From Burkholderia gladioli (GTDB lineage: Bacteria > Pseudomonadota > Gammaproteobacteria > Burkholderiales > Burkholderiaceae), in contig NZ_CP009323.1 in the NCBI RefSeq assembly GCF_000959725.1, positions 558,001-622,000 on the forward strand: a stretch of DNA of 64,000 nt, written 5' to 3'. Within the stretch, counting starts at the first letter, position 1. Every line of letters starts with the position of its first letter. A program made the translations under genes and the position numbers. The notes below the pieces were generated by a model. The model was not told where the DNA came from. It saw only the letters and a list, made by a program, of their open reading frames with translations, and did not search any database. Shown here in pieces: positions 56,261 to 64,000 of this stretch.

Positions 56261-56337
56261 TCTGTGATCTCCCAGTCGATTGCGCTCATAGCAGCAGCGA
56301 CGTGCCGACGACATCGAGCAGCCGAGTAAAAATTGGG

Positions 56338-56730
56338 CTAGCCGCGGAATACCACGGCTTGATTGAGCGCGGACACGATCTGCTGGACGAGGCCTCGATC
56401 CGGCGATTGGAACGCCCGTACTTCGCCAGATGCGGTATGCAGGACTACGTCGTACTGCCCTTTCGCGTTCCACGCCACGAATACGCCGATTGCGATCGCG
56501 GCGAGGCCGAACACCCAGACCTTGGCGAACAACAGCAACAATCCGATGATTGCTACGATCACTCCCAGCGCTCTCGACGGCGCCTTTTCCACATGCTTGA
56601 TGGAGGTAACGTTGCTCATGGCGTAGGTCTGCCCTGGCACGATGAAGCGCGTGTTCGTGACAGTTACATTCCCGTGCTGAAGAAACACGGTTTCGCCCAT
56701 GCCGTTAGACTGGCTAACAGTTGTACTCAT
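56338..56730 (-). CDS. DUF6232 family membrane protein
   Basis: A 130-residue protein. The N-terminal part has VTVTNTRFIVPGQTYAMSNV, then two membrane helices (about 54-69 and 72-87), and a C-terminal cytoplasmic part (YDVVLHTASGEVRAFQSPD) resembling a PH-like strand pattern. This is the DUF6232 layout; function unknown. It is 77 bp upstream of the tiny secreted gene on the same strand. Confidence 0.75.
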   Translation of the reverse strand: MSTTVSQSNGMGETVFLQHGNVTVTNTRFIVPGQTYAMSNVTSIKHVEKAPSRALGVIVAIIGLLLLFAKVWVFGLAAIAIGVFVAWNAKGQYDVVLHTASGEVRAFQSPDRGLVQQIVSALNQAVVFRG

Positions 56731-57084
56731 TGATTCCCCCGAATCGTTGGTCGTGTTTTAATCATCGCTACCTATCCTAAAATGAATAAGTGCTGCGTCA
56801 GCGTGACGAACTTATCTAGTCCGATACGATACCGAATTGGTTACCGTTGGCAAGTAGTGGTCGAATGTAGCGAGCGCCGGTAGCCAACAGGAATCGCACC
56901 TGTACAATCCACGGCAACGGTTTTTTAGGGGCACCAGTGGGGGCATATTTTTATAAAATCTCCCGCTAAGCCCTTCTGGCGTTGACATTTGAATTCTGTC
57001 GGTGACCAGTTAGCCTCCCACATCTCTCACGATCGGTAACCCCGCAGCTTAGGCCAATCTGGCAGACCTCTCTAGCGCCCACCG
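56731..57084. other. Spacer holding the second att-like repeat
   Basis: 354 bp without a convincing gene. It is AT-rich in part and contains the att-like repeat at 56991-57020. Confidence 0.5.
56991..57020 (+). repeat. attR-like repeat 2
   Basis: GAATTCTGTCGGTGACCAG, then TTAGCCTCCCA; it differs from repeat 1 at only two positions over 29 bp. It marks the likely right end of a second, older element lying in tandem with the satellite island. Confidence 0.6.
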
Positions 57085-57348
57085 TCAACCATCGCCGCCC
57101 TGCGAATCAGTCGACGCCAACAGAGGGTCATGACGCACGTCCCAGGATACTTCAATTGCCCGCTTGCTATGCTGCGCCGCGATTTCATGGCCGACCTCGC
57201 ATAGGTACATCAGCGCACTGTGATCGATGGTACCCGACCTGAGATAGCAAAAAATCGCGTCGAAAATGGCTCCGACATAACGGAAAGCGCGCATGCTCGC
57301 GTCCAACTCATCGGCGGCCCGAATGGCGCTGTTGACGTGCTCACTCAT
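57085..57348 (-). CDS. Small hypothetical protein (87 aa)
   Basis: An 87-residue helical protein, MSEHVNSAIRAADELDASMR, with FRYVGAIFDAIFCYLRSG in the middle. GGAGGAG lies 4 bp before the ATG. It follows the HTH gene by 132 bp on the same strand. Not recognised; a regulator-partner or toxin-antitoxin pairing with the HTH gene is possible but unsupported. Confidence 0.65.
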   Translation of the reverse strand: MSEHVNSAIRAADELDASMRAFRYVGAIFDAIFCYLRSGTIDHSALMYLCEVGHEIAAQHSKRAIEVSWDVRHDPLLASTDSQGGDG

Positions 57349-57480
57349 ACGACTCCTCCGCATGCGCAAAGACAGTCAGCCTATACGGAGCTCCGCTGGA
57401 TATGTCACGCGCATCCAAATAGGCGAGCCTCACGAGATGGACATCGACACGCACCGATCGACTGCACTCGACAACAACCT

Positions 57481-57753
57481 TTACTCCTTGCTCAACTCGA
57501 TCAACGCCCCGACCGAGCGGGCCACCTCGAGAATCTGATCGATGCTTGCCACCGGGCCTACCATCAAGGCTAGATTCGTAGCGCCAAACATCAAAACGTG
57601 GAAGCCCATTTCGCGCCTGTCCTCGTCCGACAGGTATTTGTGAAATTGACGTGCCGTCGATACGCCGAACAAGTTCGCCATCTGGGCATTGGTATAGCCC
57701 AGGCGCTCCTTGAGAAGACGCAACGCGTCGCTGCTGGGCGGCTGATATTTCAT
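57481..57753 (-). CDS. Small HTH protein (90 aa)
   Basis: A 90-residue protein with a Cro/XRE-like helix-turn-helix (LKERLGYTNAQMANLFGVST) and a C-terminal helical part (SIDQILEVARSVGALIEL). It probably binds DNA. The ATG lacks its own good ribosome site; a strong AAAGGAG lies before an out-of-frame ATG at 57802, so translation may be coupled through a short leader. A perfect palindrome at 57863-57877 is a candidate operator. Confidence 0.68.
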   Translation of the reverse strand: MKYQPPSSDALRLLKERLGYTNAQMANLFGVSTARQFHKYLSDEDRREMGFHVLMFGATNLALMVGPVASIDQILEVARSVGALIELSKE

Positions 57754-58132
57754 TCGATTTTGTCTCGCATGGGTGCGTGTAGACGTAAAGCCATAGCTTC
57801 ATGGTGAGCTCCTTTCGGAATATCGGGCACAGCGGGTTGCATAGCCCAGTGCTCCGAAAGGTATCACCCTTAGGGTGACTATTCAAATGCGACGGAAACG
57901 CACAAATCGAACCATAAGCACGTCATAGCCAAACGTCCCACAAGGAACTTGAGCGCCCCCTCTACAGCCCCGCTCTCGCGCGCCGATATCCAGAAATGAC
58001 AGCGACGCGTCGATGCTCTCACCCGCGCCCTTGTCCATGCTGGCCCGTCCCGATTGGCAAGCCCCTTCCTGGCACGGAAAATCGCACTCTCTCGATCAAT
58101 ACAAGCAACCCTCAAGAAGAATCATAGGAACC
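57754..58132. other. Divergent spacer between HTH and glycosyltransferase-like genes
   Basis: 379 bp. It contains the palindrome TCACCCT-T-AGGGTGA (57863-57877) and a strong ribosome site at about 57810-57816 on the minus strand. No gene longer than a leader is supported. Confidence 0.45.
57863..57877. promoter_or_regulatory. Palindromic operator candidate
   Basis: TCACCCT-T-AGGGTGA is a perfect 7-1-7 inverted repeat 110 bp upstream of the HTH gene. It fits a dimeric repressor site, most simply that of the HTH protein itself. Confidence 0.45.
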
Positions 58133-59845
58133 ATGCAGTCACGGAAGCAACGGCCACCCATCGAGGAACTAGTCTTCATCGACGATTTTTTCCGGGTAGC
58201 CGAAAACGGTTTGCCTCCCTCGCCGGAGAACCGCAAATTCCTGCGAGCCTTCTTCGGCACGGGTGCATCGAGGCTGGGCTGGCGCGTGCGCGAGCTCAGC
58301 GTGCAGTCGCAGCGCGGCAGCATCTGCGTGCCGAAGATCATGGAAAGCCTGGGCCTGCCCTCGGACCGTGCCGGCTGGGCGGCCGCCTGCGTCGCCGACC
58401 TGCAACCCGCAGCCGAGCACCTGGCCATGCTGGCCTTGACGCCCGCCAGCCTGGTAATCGGCTGGGGCCTCACGCCGGCCATCATGCAATACGTGGACAG
58501 CCAGGGCGCGGCCTTCATCGACGTGGAAATCGACTCGATCCGCTTCACGCGTGACCTGCATCTGGCCGTGCGCACCAACGACCCGGGCATCCGGGAAGAA
58601 CTCGAGCACCTGCGCATCGACGAGGAGACGTTCTGGTCCACCGCGGCCGGCCTGCGCGGCCACTTCGCCCGACGCGGACATTCGTCCATCGTGAACGCCG
58701 ACCTGAGCGTGGGCCTGTTCGTCGGGCAGACCAGCGTCGACCTTGCCCTGGTCGGCGGCGGGCGCCTGGCCCAGCCTGCCGATTTCATCGAACCGATCCG
58801 CCAGTGGGCACAACAGGTCGACCTGCTGGCCATCCGCCCTCATCCTGCCCAGGCCGATACGCGGCAATTCGATGTCCTGCTCGACAGCATCCCCAATGCC
58901 CTGCTGATCAAGCACAACACCTACAGCCTGCTCTGCGCCGACAACCTGGCTTTCGTCGGCGCGATATCGTCCGGCGTGCTCAAGGAAGCGCCCTATCTGG
59001 GCTGCAGCGACGTTCGGTACCTGCTTGCCGACGACCGCAATACCGCCGGCCGGCTGCCACCCGAGTGCTCTGCCTGGATTCCGGTACGGCTCGAAGTGGC
59101 CAGCGCACGCTCGCTGGAAGCGTTCTCGGCCGCGCGAAGCCAGCTCGGCTCGCGCTTGTCCGCAGCGCCGTCCCCGACGTTTGCCGAGGACACGCTCACC
59201 CAGATCTTCGCCTACCGTTGGGGGCTGGACCCGGCTGCGAGCGGCTTGCCCGAATTCCCGGTGTTGACGCCGGAACAGCCGATGAACCTCGCCTCGGGCA
59301 CCCCCGCCGCGGCGACCACATTCTTCACGCACGGCTGGCACTGGCCCGAATCATGGGGAGCATGGACAGCGGAGCCGCGCGCCTGGCTGCTGGTGCCGCT
59401 GGACTGCTCGGCAGCCGCCAGGGCTGACGCAGGTTTCGTCCTGACCCTGCGCGGCTACGTCTATGCCCCGCCTCCCGCGCAAGCGCCGGACGTGAGGATC
59501 ACCGTCAACGGTCGGGAATGCCGAGCCGCCGTCAATCAGGACGGTGGCCTGGAATGGATCGTCGATCTCGATGCGGATGCCGTTCAGCGCCGCTTGCTGA
59601 TGATTGCCATCGAGGTGCGGGGAGCCCTTCGGCCCTGTGACGTGAGCGAAAACAAACACGACATGCGAACAGTTGGATTCGGCCTGGTCGATCTCAGCTT
59701 GCGTGAATGCACAAAGCTCACGGACGCAACCATCCCTACATCCTCACTATCTGAAAACGTGGGGCCTTGCCTACCCACTCCGGCTGAGGCACCTGATGCG
59801 ACAGTGGCGGCGGCAACTGTCCAGGCACGCGGGAATGCAAGCTGA
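58133..59845 (+). CDS. Glycosyltransferase-like (capsule-synthesis type) protein
   Basis: A 570-residue soluble protein. The central part (LLAIRPHPAQADTRQFDVLL, then KHNTYSLLCADNLAFVGAIS and SGVLKEAPYLG) resembles the donor-site half of capsule/Kdo-type GT-B glycosyltransferases. The C-terminal part (about 420-550) is beta-rich with FFTHGWHWPESWGAWTAEP, a pattern seen in domains attached to surface-glycan enzymes. The start is the ATG with AGGA upstream. GC and codon use match the backbone. Substrate unknown; the call rests on motif resemblance. Confidence 0.5.
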   Translation: MQSRKQRPPIEELVFIDDFFRVAENGLPPSPENRKFLRAFFGTGASRLGWRVRELSVQSQRGSICVPKIMESLGLPSDRAGWAAACVADLQPAAEHLAMLALTPASLVIGWGLTPAIMQYVDSQGAAFIDVEIDSIRFTRDLHLAVRTNDPGIREELEHLRIDEETFWSTAAGLRGHFARRGHSSIVNADLSVGLFVGQTSVDLALVGGGRLAQPADFIEPIRQWAQQVDLLAIRPHPAQADTRQFDVLLDSIPNALLIKHNTYSLLCADNLAFVGAISSGVLKEAPYLGCSDVRYLLADDRNTAGRLPPECSAWIPVRLEVASARSLEAFSAARSQLGSRLSAAPSPTFAEDTLTQIFAYRWGLDPAASGLPEFPVLTPEQPMNLASGTPAAATTFFTHGWHWPESWGAWTAEPRAWLLVPLDCSAAARADAGFVLTLRGYVYAPPPAQAPDVRITVNGRECRAAVNQDGGLEWIVDLDADAVQRRLLMIAIEVRGALRPCDVSENKHDMRTVGFGLVDLSLRECTKLTDATIPTSSLSENVGPCLPTPAEAPDATVAAATVQARGNAS

Positions 59846-59871
59846 GAGAGACAGGACCGATATCGGCCGCC

Positions 59872-59910
59872 ATGAAGAACGGCGCCTCGATCCGAGGCGC
59901 CGTTCTTCAT
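59872..59910. terminator. Perfect 18-bp hairpin between convergent genes
   Basis: ATGAAGAACGGCGCCTCG pairs perfectly with 59893-59910 around a 3-nt loop. It separates the glycosyltransferase-like gene from the convergent 142-residue gene and probably stops transcription from both sides, although the T-runs are short. Confidence 0.65.
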
Positions 59911-59929
59911 CCATTACGTAAAACCGCGC

Positions 59930-60358
59930 TCACGCGGCCGGCGGGCAAACGGCCCCTTGATAAATCAACTGATAGGTGTAGTGCTTGTCCCACGACAAAG
60001 GTGGAGTACCCGGCACGATCCACTCGGCGTAATTGCCGGCCATGGTCCCCGCCGCGAACTGCGACGTGCCGATCGTCGCGATATTCGTCGACGTACCGCC
60101 CTGCACGATCGGCGCCGTGCCATACCACTCGAACTCGGCACCATTGAGAAACCAGTTTCCGTTCCAATGCTGGGTCGTGCCATACCAGGTATTGTTCGCA
60201 CTAAAGCACACGCCCTGATTGGCATAATGTCCGCCGCCCGGTGCGTAATAGAACACCGCCTCCCAATAACCGACGGGCGACGTCTGGGTCTGCGCGGTGG
60301 CAAGCGTCGCCGGCAGCACGCACAGTGCCGCCAGCAGTTGGCAAAGCTTCTTTTTCAT
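59930..60358 (-). CDS. Secreted hypothetical protein (142 aa)
   Basis: A 142-residue protein with a signal peptide (MKKKLCQLLAALCVLPATLA, cleavage near ATAQ-TQ) and an aromatic-rich beta-type mature part (GYWEAVFYYAPGGGHYANQG; NTWYGTTQHWNGNWFLNGAE). Two Cys remain after cleavage and could form a disulfide. No family recognised. The frame upstream of this ATG lacks sense. Confidence 0.72.
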   Translation of the reverse strand: MKKKLCQLLAALCVLPATLATAQTQTSPVGYWEAVFYYAPGGGHYANQGVCFSANNTWYGTTQHWNGNWFLNGAEFEWYGTAPIVQGGTSTNIATIGTSQFAAGTMAGNYAEWIVPGTPPLSWDKHYTYQLIYQGAVCPPAA

Positions 60359-60548
60359 CTGGCCTGGTCCTTGTTGTTTGTTGTTGCGGCAAGCACGTCG
60401 ACGGCACTCGATGATTGCCCGATTACGAACGCGCAATCGGGCAACACGATTATCGATATACGCCGATCGAAATGGCGACGTGAAATAACCGCGAACGAAA
60501 ACTAAAGAAAACCAAGCGATTTGTAAAGCACGAGCGCGGAGTTGCCCC

Positions 60549-61094
60549 CTACTCCTTGTCGATATCCTTCTCCTTCGCCTTCTCGAGATTCTTGACCATC
60601 TCATCAAGGATCCGATGCATCTGCTGGGTCATCTTCTTCAACATTTCCGCGTGCACCTTCGCGACAGCCGGATGCGTGCCCTCCGGCAGCCCCGAATGCT
60701 GCTGAAGCGCATGCATCACGGCCATCGACTCGGAATCGCTGAGTGGGCCGAGCGTGGACAGGATGTCCTGCTGCATCGCCACGTCACTCGGTATCGGCAG
60801 GGGCGGCGCGGCTTGCGCGAAGAAATGCGCGATGCGCGGATCCGGCCCGGCCGATGCATGCGCCGCGCTATCGCCGCCCGGCAAGGCGGTGCGATTGCGC
60901 GGGCGCGAACCCGCGGCCCCCGCTTGCTGTCGCTGTGTCGAGAAACTCTGCGGAATCCCGGCGAAGTGCGCCGTGGAAATCCGGCGCACCGCGCCGCCGG
61001 GGTCCTGCCGGTTGAGGCTGGACGGCGGGTGGCTGTCGTTGCGCGAAACCTCGGCCGGCGCGATCGGCGTGATGTTGCTGGAAGTCCTCACCAT
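60549..61094 (-). CDS. Hypothetical protein (181 aa)
   Basis: A 181-residue protein. The first half is low-complexity (Ser, Pro, Arg, Gln rich); the C-terminal half is helical and charged (MLKKMTQQMHRILDEMVKNL, ending KAKEKDIDKE). A disordered N-terminus with a helical end is seen in secreted effectors, but nothing specific supports that. GC-rich, host-like codon use. Confidence 0.55.
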   Translation of the reverse strand: MVRTSSNITPIAPAEVSRNDSHPPSSLNRQDPGGAVRRISTAHFAGIPQSFSTQRQQAGAAGSRPRNRTALPGGDSAAHASAGPDPRIAHFFAQAAPPLPIPSDVAMQQDILSTLGPLSDSESMAVMHALQQHSGLPEGTHPAVAKVHAEMLKKMTQQMHRILDEMVKNLEKAKEKDIDKE

Positions 61095-61395
61095 GATGGC
61101 GGCCTGTGTCGAATATGGGCCATCGCATTACACCCGAATCGCCACCGCGCGCCGCGGGTTTAGCGAAGCCGGCAATGCGTTTACGAAACCAGCCGCGACT
61201 CGCGCGCACAGCCAACTTATGCACAGCGGCCCGACCAACGGCGCCTGTGCATAAACCCCAAATCGCATCGCCTCGACCCGCCCGTCCGGGCCTCGCCGCC
61301 AGCCACATCCCGCCCGTGTCCCGCGCTCGTGCGAAAATCCCGCCTTTGCCGCGCCCGTCGCGGCCCCTGTCACACCGCACTGGATGGAGTCCCAT
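61095..61395. other. Divergent spacer
   Basis: 301 bp between divergent small genes. It should contain promoters in both directions; I see no repeat or RNA element. Confidence 0.4.
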
Positions 61396-61668
61396 ATGAA
61401 CGTCAACGAACAAATCGCCGCGCTGACCGCCGCCGAACTGCAGACCGCCGGCGCCGGCCAGGCCACCGCGATCGCGCTGACGGTGCTGCTGCGCCACCTG
61501 CGCTCGCCGCAACTGGCGCAGATGATCTCCTCGGCCTTCGAGAACCACGAGGCCGTGATGCTGCAATCGCCCTGGCCGGAGCAGATGCTGCAGTCGTATC
61601 GCTCCACGCGCCGCCTGCTCGAAGGCGCGGCCGGCGTCGAGGCGGGCGAGGCCGATCCGGCCGCCTGA
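61396..61668 (+). CDS. Hypothetical protein (90 aa)
   Basis: A 90-residue helical protein, MNVNEQIAALTAAELQTAGA, with AIALTVLLRHLRSPQLAQMI and an acidic end. GGAG lies 9 bp before the ATG. Not recognised. Confidence 0.68.
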   Translation: MNVNEQIAALTAAELQTAGAGQATAIALTVLLRHLRSPQLAQMISSAFENHEAVMLQSPWPEQMLQSYRSTRRLLEGAAGVEAGEADPAA

Positions 61669-61797
61669 GCCCGCGCCGCGCGGGGCTCGCGCCTTGCGCG
61701 ATGCCTCGCTTTGTTCGATGATGGTCGAGTCGCGCGTCGCGCGACCGGCCGCCGCGCCTGGATGCGCCAGCCGCCTTCGTTCCCGCCGTCGCCGACG

Positions 61798-62010
61798 ATG
61801 CCCACCGAATCCGACAAACCCAAACGCCGCCCGTCCACCCGGACACAGAACCTGATCGCCATCGTCGCCGGCGTGACGACCTTCCTGATCGGCGCGGGCT
61901 GGGTGATCCACAGCTACATCGTCGATCGCGAAGCGCCCTATTTCGCGATCCCGCTGGTGTTCTCGGTGCCCGTGATCGTCGCGGTGACGATTCGCAGTTT
62001 CTGGGATTGA
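61798..62010 (+). CDS. Small two-helix membrane protein (70 aa)
   Basis: A 70-residue protein with a basic N-terminus (MPTESDKPKRRPSTRTQ) and two membrane helices (LIAIVAGVTTFLIGAGWVIH; FAIPLVFSVPVIVAVTI). An earlier in-frame ATG at 61762 is possible. No function assigned. Confidence 0.62.
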   Translation: MPTESDKPKRRPSTRTQNLIAIVAGVTTFLIGAGWVIHSYIVDREAPYFAIPLVFSVPVIVAVTIRSFWD

Positions 62011-62122
62011 GCGCCGCGATCCTGCCCCGCGCAGGAATCGCGTGTGAATCTTCGCGCGCGGCGCCGGTCATACGCGCGACGCGGCCAGCCCGGTCCGCGC
62101 CCGCCCAACCGCCGTATTCCGC

Positions 62123-63358
62123 ATGATTCGCCAGCCTATCTTCCGTCTTGCCCCTCGTCTCCCCGCCCTGCGACGCCTGCTCGCCCTGCTCCTGATGACG
62201 TTCGCCGCGTCGCTGCTGCCCAAGGCCGCATCGGCCGCGCCCGGCACTCGCGCCTGCGCGACGACAGCCCATGGCGCCCACGCCCGCCGCTGCATCGCCA
62301 AGCCGAACAAGCGGCATATCAAGCCGGCACCGCATGCCAAACGCGCCAAGGCGCACAAGCCGCGTGCGCACACGACGATCCGCAAGAAGCCGCGCCGCCG
62401 CGTCACGCCCAAGCCGGCCGTGGCCGCGCAGCACGAGCGGCTGCATCGCAAGCGCGCCGCACGCGGCACCCACCCGAAGCGCAAGCCGCTGCCGACGCCG
62501 GGCCATGCCCCGCGCGTGACGGCCAGCGCTCGCGCCGCCGCCGCCCAGGCCGCTGCCGCCGCCGGCGCCGGCGCCCGGCCGCAATTGCTGGCCAGTTGCG
62601 GCTACACGCCAGCCACCAAGCGCCTGCTGCGCTCACGCGCGATCTACGTGGTCGACGAGCGCACCGGCACGGTCCTGCTCGAACGCAATGCGAGTCAGAT
62701 TCGTCCGATCGCCTCGGTGTCCAAGCTGATGACGGCGGTGGTCTCGCTCGATCGCCGCGCACCGCTCGCACGCAGGATCAGCGTCACCGGCGCCGACCGC
62801 GACACCATCAAGTTCACCGGCTCGCGCCTGAAGGTGGGCTCGACGCTGTCGCGCCGCGACATGCTGCATATCGCGCTGATGTCGTCGGAGAACCGCGCGG
62901 CGGCCGCGCTCTCGCGCGACTACCCGGGCGGCCGCCCGGCCTTCGTCGCGGCAATGAACCGCAAGGCGCGCACGCTCGGCATGAGCAACACGCATTTCGT
63001 CAACGCCACGGGGCTGTCGCCGCGCAATGTCTCGACCGCGCGCGATCTCTCGCGCCTGGTCGCGGCGGCGAACCGCTATTCGACGATCCGCGCCTTCTCC
63101 ACCGATCGCGCGCAGATCGTGAGGCCGGGACACGGCCAGCTCAGCTATGTGAATTCGAATGCGCTGGTGCGCGGCGGGGATCGACACATCACGCTGCAGA
63201 AGACCGGCTTCATCAACGAGGCCGGCCACTGCGTGGTGATGCGCTACCAGATCGGCGCGCGGCCCGTCGACGTGGTGCTGCTCGACGCGCCCGGCCCGCG
63301 CGACCATATCGCGGACGCGATCCGCATCCGCAACTGGCTGAACTGCTCGCTGCACTGA
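62123..63358 (+). CDS. pbpG: D-alanyl-D-alanine endopeptidase (PBP7-like)
   Basis: A 411-residue penicillin-binding hydrolase. After a signal/anchor region (to about 39) comes a long Lys/Arg/His/Ala-rich linker (about 50-150), then the S11-type serine peptidase domain. Active-site motifs are SVSK (S198, K201), SEN (255-257) and KTGF. It cuts D-Ala-meso-Dap cross-links in the periplasm. The basic linker, which may bind the cell wall or DNA, is an addition compared with E. coli PBP7. Confidence 0.9.
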   Translation: MIRQPIFRLAPRLPALRRLLALLLMTFAASLLPKAASAAPGTRACATTAHGAHARRCIAKPNKRHIKPAPHAKRAKAHKPRAHTTIRKKPRRRVTPKPAVAAQHERLHRKRAARGTHPKRKPLPTPGHAPRVTASARAAAAQAAAAAGAGARPQLLASCGYTPATKRLLRSRAIYVVDERTGTVLLERNASQIRPIASVSKLMTAVVSLDRRAPLARRISVTGADRDTIKFTGSRLKVGSTLSRRDMLHIALMSSENRAAAALSRDYPGGRPAFVAAMNRKARTLGMSNTHFVNATGLSPRNVSTARDLSRLVAAANRYSTIRAFSTDRAQIVRPGHGQLSYVNSNALVRGGDRHITLQKTGFINEAGHCVVMRYQIGARPVDVVLLDAPGPRDHIADAIRIRNWLNCSLH

Positions 63359-63386
63359 AGGCAGCGATGGGGGATGATGGCGAGGC

Positions 63387-63923
63387 TCAGCGCACCACCG
63401 CGCGCCCGACCTCGTTGGAGCCTTGCCAGAGCCGGTAGCGCACCTCGTAGCCGACCGGCGCATACACGACCACCGGCAGCCGGCTGTTGTAGCGCAGCAG
63501 GAAGCCGTCGCCCTGCGCGATCACGAATTCGGTCTGCGGCGCGGCGGTGGGCGGGCAGGCCTTCATGGTCGAGACCACCTGCCCGATATCGGTCACGCGA
63601 TAGTAGGGGTAGCCCCAGCCGGACACGGTCTCGTGCTGCAGGCGGGCCGGAAAGCTGCGGATGTTGCAGTCGACCGGCATGGTCTTGCCGACGATCACCT
63701 GCACGCGCACGTCCTCCTCGAGCTCGGCGGGCGGCAGCGTGATCACCGCGCGCTGCATGCCGGCCGCGGGCGCCGGATAAGCCTTCAGGTCGACGTTGGC
63801 GGCGGCCGGCGTGGCAACGGATGCGGGCGCGGGTGCCTCGCTCTGCGCCACGGCGAGACGCGCCGTGCCGAGGGCAAGGAGTGCTGCGGCAGCGACGAAG
63901 GACAAGCGGGTCGGACAAGGCAT
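63387..63923 (-). CDS. eco: Ecotin-type serine protease inhibitor
   Basis: A 178-residue periplasmic protein. A signal peptide (cleavage near AVA-QS) and an Ala/Pro-rich spacer precede the ecotin fold: QRAVITLPPAELEEDVRVQV, VDCNIRSF, SGWGYPYYRV and LLRYNSRLPVVVYAP. The reactive loop is VSTMKAC, with Met at P1 (M120) as in E. coli ecotin and Lys at P1'. C86 and C123 match the family disulfide. Ecotins inhibit trypsin- and elastase-type host proteases and can protect against neutrophil elastase. AGGAG precedes the ATG. It is convergent with pbpG. Confidence 0.93.
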   Translation of the reverse strand: MPCPTRLSFVAAAALLALGTARLAVAQSEAPAPASVATPAAANVDLKAYPAPAAGMQRAVITLPPAELEEDVRVQVIVGKTMPVDCNIRSFPARLQHETVSGWGYPYYRVTDIGQVVSTMKACPPTAAPQTEFVIAQGDGFLLRYNSRLPVVVYAPVGYEVRYRLWQGSNEVGRAVVR

Positions 63924-64000
63924 GCGGATCTCCTGATCGAACGGTGGAAGTAACCAGAAACAGGATGCGCGCCGCCGCACGATGCCGGTGCGTGACACAC

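Noticed and set aside
35044..57020. CRISPR array
   Set aside because: Repeats in the island are short, unevenly spaced and in both orientations; no regular repeat-spacer pattern and no cas gene.
57341..57802. 154-codon minus-strand frame starting MKLWLYVYTHPCETKSNE
   Set aside because: It has a strong ribosome site but runs out of frame through the HTH gene and reads like a shadow; kept only as a possible leader.

Overview
The window looks like a chromosome segment of a Burkholderia-type betaproteobacterium. The backbone is very GC-rich with strong G/C third-position bias, and protein styles such as the Ala-rich RsxB tail, the DUF3311 plus solute:sodium symporter pair, DUF1841, DUF4399 and the two small c-type cytochromes fit that group. 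The genus is an inference from gene content and codon use; no rRNA is present to confirm it.

Backbone, 1-34.97 kb: the 3' end of rsxB overlapping nth; an EamA permease divergent from a DUF1841 gene; two small periplasmic cytochromes c; a MoxR ATPase with its von Willebrand partner; a BenE-type permease; transaldolase; a VOC protein convergent with a DUF3311/symporter pair; a spermidine-synthase-like methyltransferase-fold protein; an htpG-ubiC-DNA glycosylase operon behind a near-perfect sigma-32 promoter; a MocR regulator and an EamA / aminotransferase / RidA / PhzF group; a GGDEF-EAL protein; a chromate transporter; CopD; parC and parE; an ABC-F ATPase; DUF4399; rubredoxin.

Island, about 35.04-57.02 kb: it starts at the 3' end of tRNA-Arg(CCT) with a P4-type tyrosine integrase and is visibly more AT-rich than the backbone. 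Its left half is a P4-like satellite: AlpA, a chain of small overlapping genes, a PriCT/TOPRIM/DUF927 primase-helicase, and a 36-residue Cys-rich microprotein. Two related TTGGAGAT repeat arrays in inverted orientation near 36.8 and 54.1 kb look like paired replication sites. The right half is cargo: a 284-residue unknown gene, a 2504-residue protein joining a complete DnaG-like primase, a reverse transcriptase and a C-terminal nitrilase, a serine recombinase with its own res-like site, and a PD-(D/E)XK nuclease-like protein. RT-nitrilase architecture is known from defence reverse transcriptases (DRT type 1/UG1); the added DnaG module makes this the most notable locus in the window. A tRNA-end repeat at 54.33 kb and a second at 56.99 kb suggest two elements in tandem. 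The second, short one carries a SLATT-like two-TM operon, a tiny secreted protein and a DUF6232 protein.

Right flank, 57.0-64.0 kb: two small genes including an HTH protein with a palindromic operator candidate, a glycosyltransferase-like protein with a C-terminal beta-rich domain, several small hypothetical genes, a PbpG-type D-Ala-D-Ala endopeptidase and an ecotin-type protease inhibitor, back in host-like GC-rich sequence.
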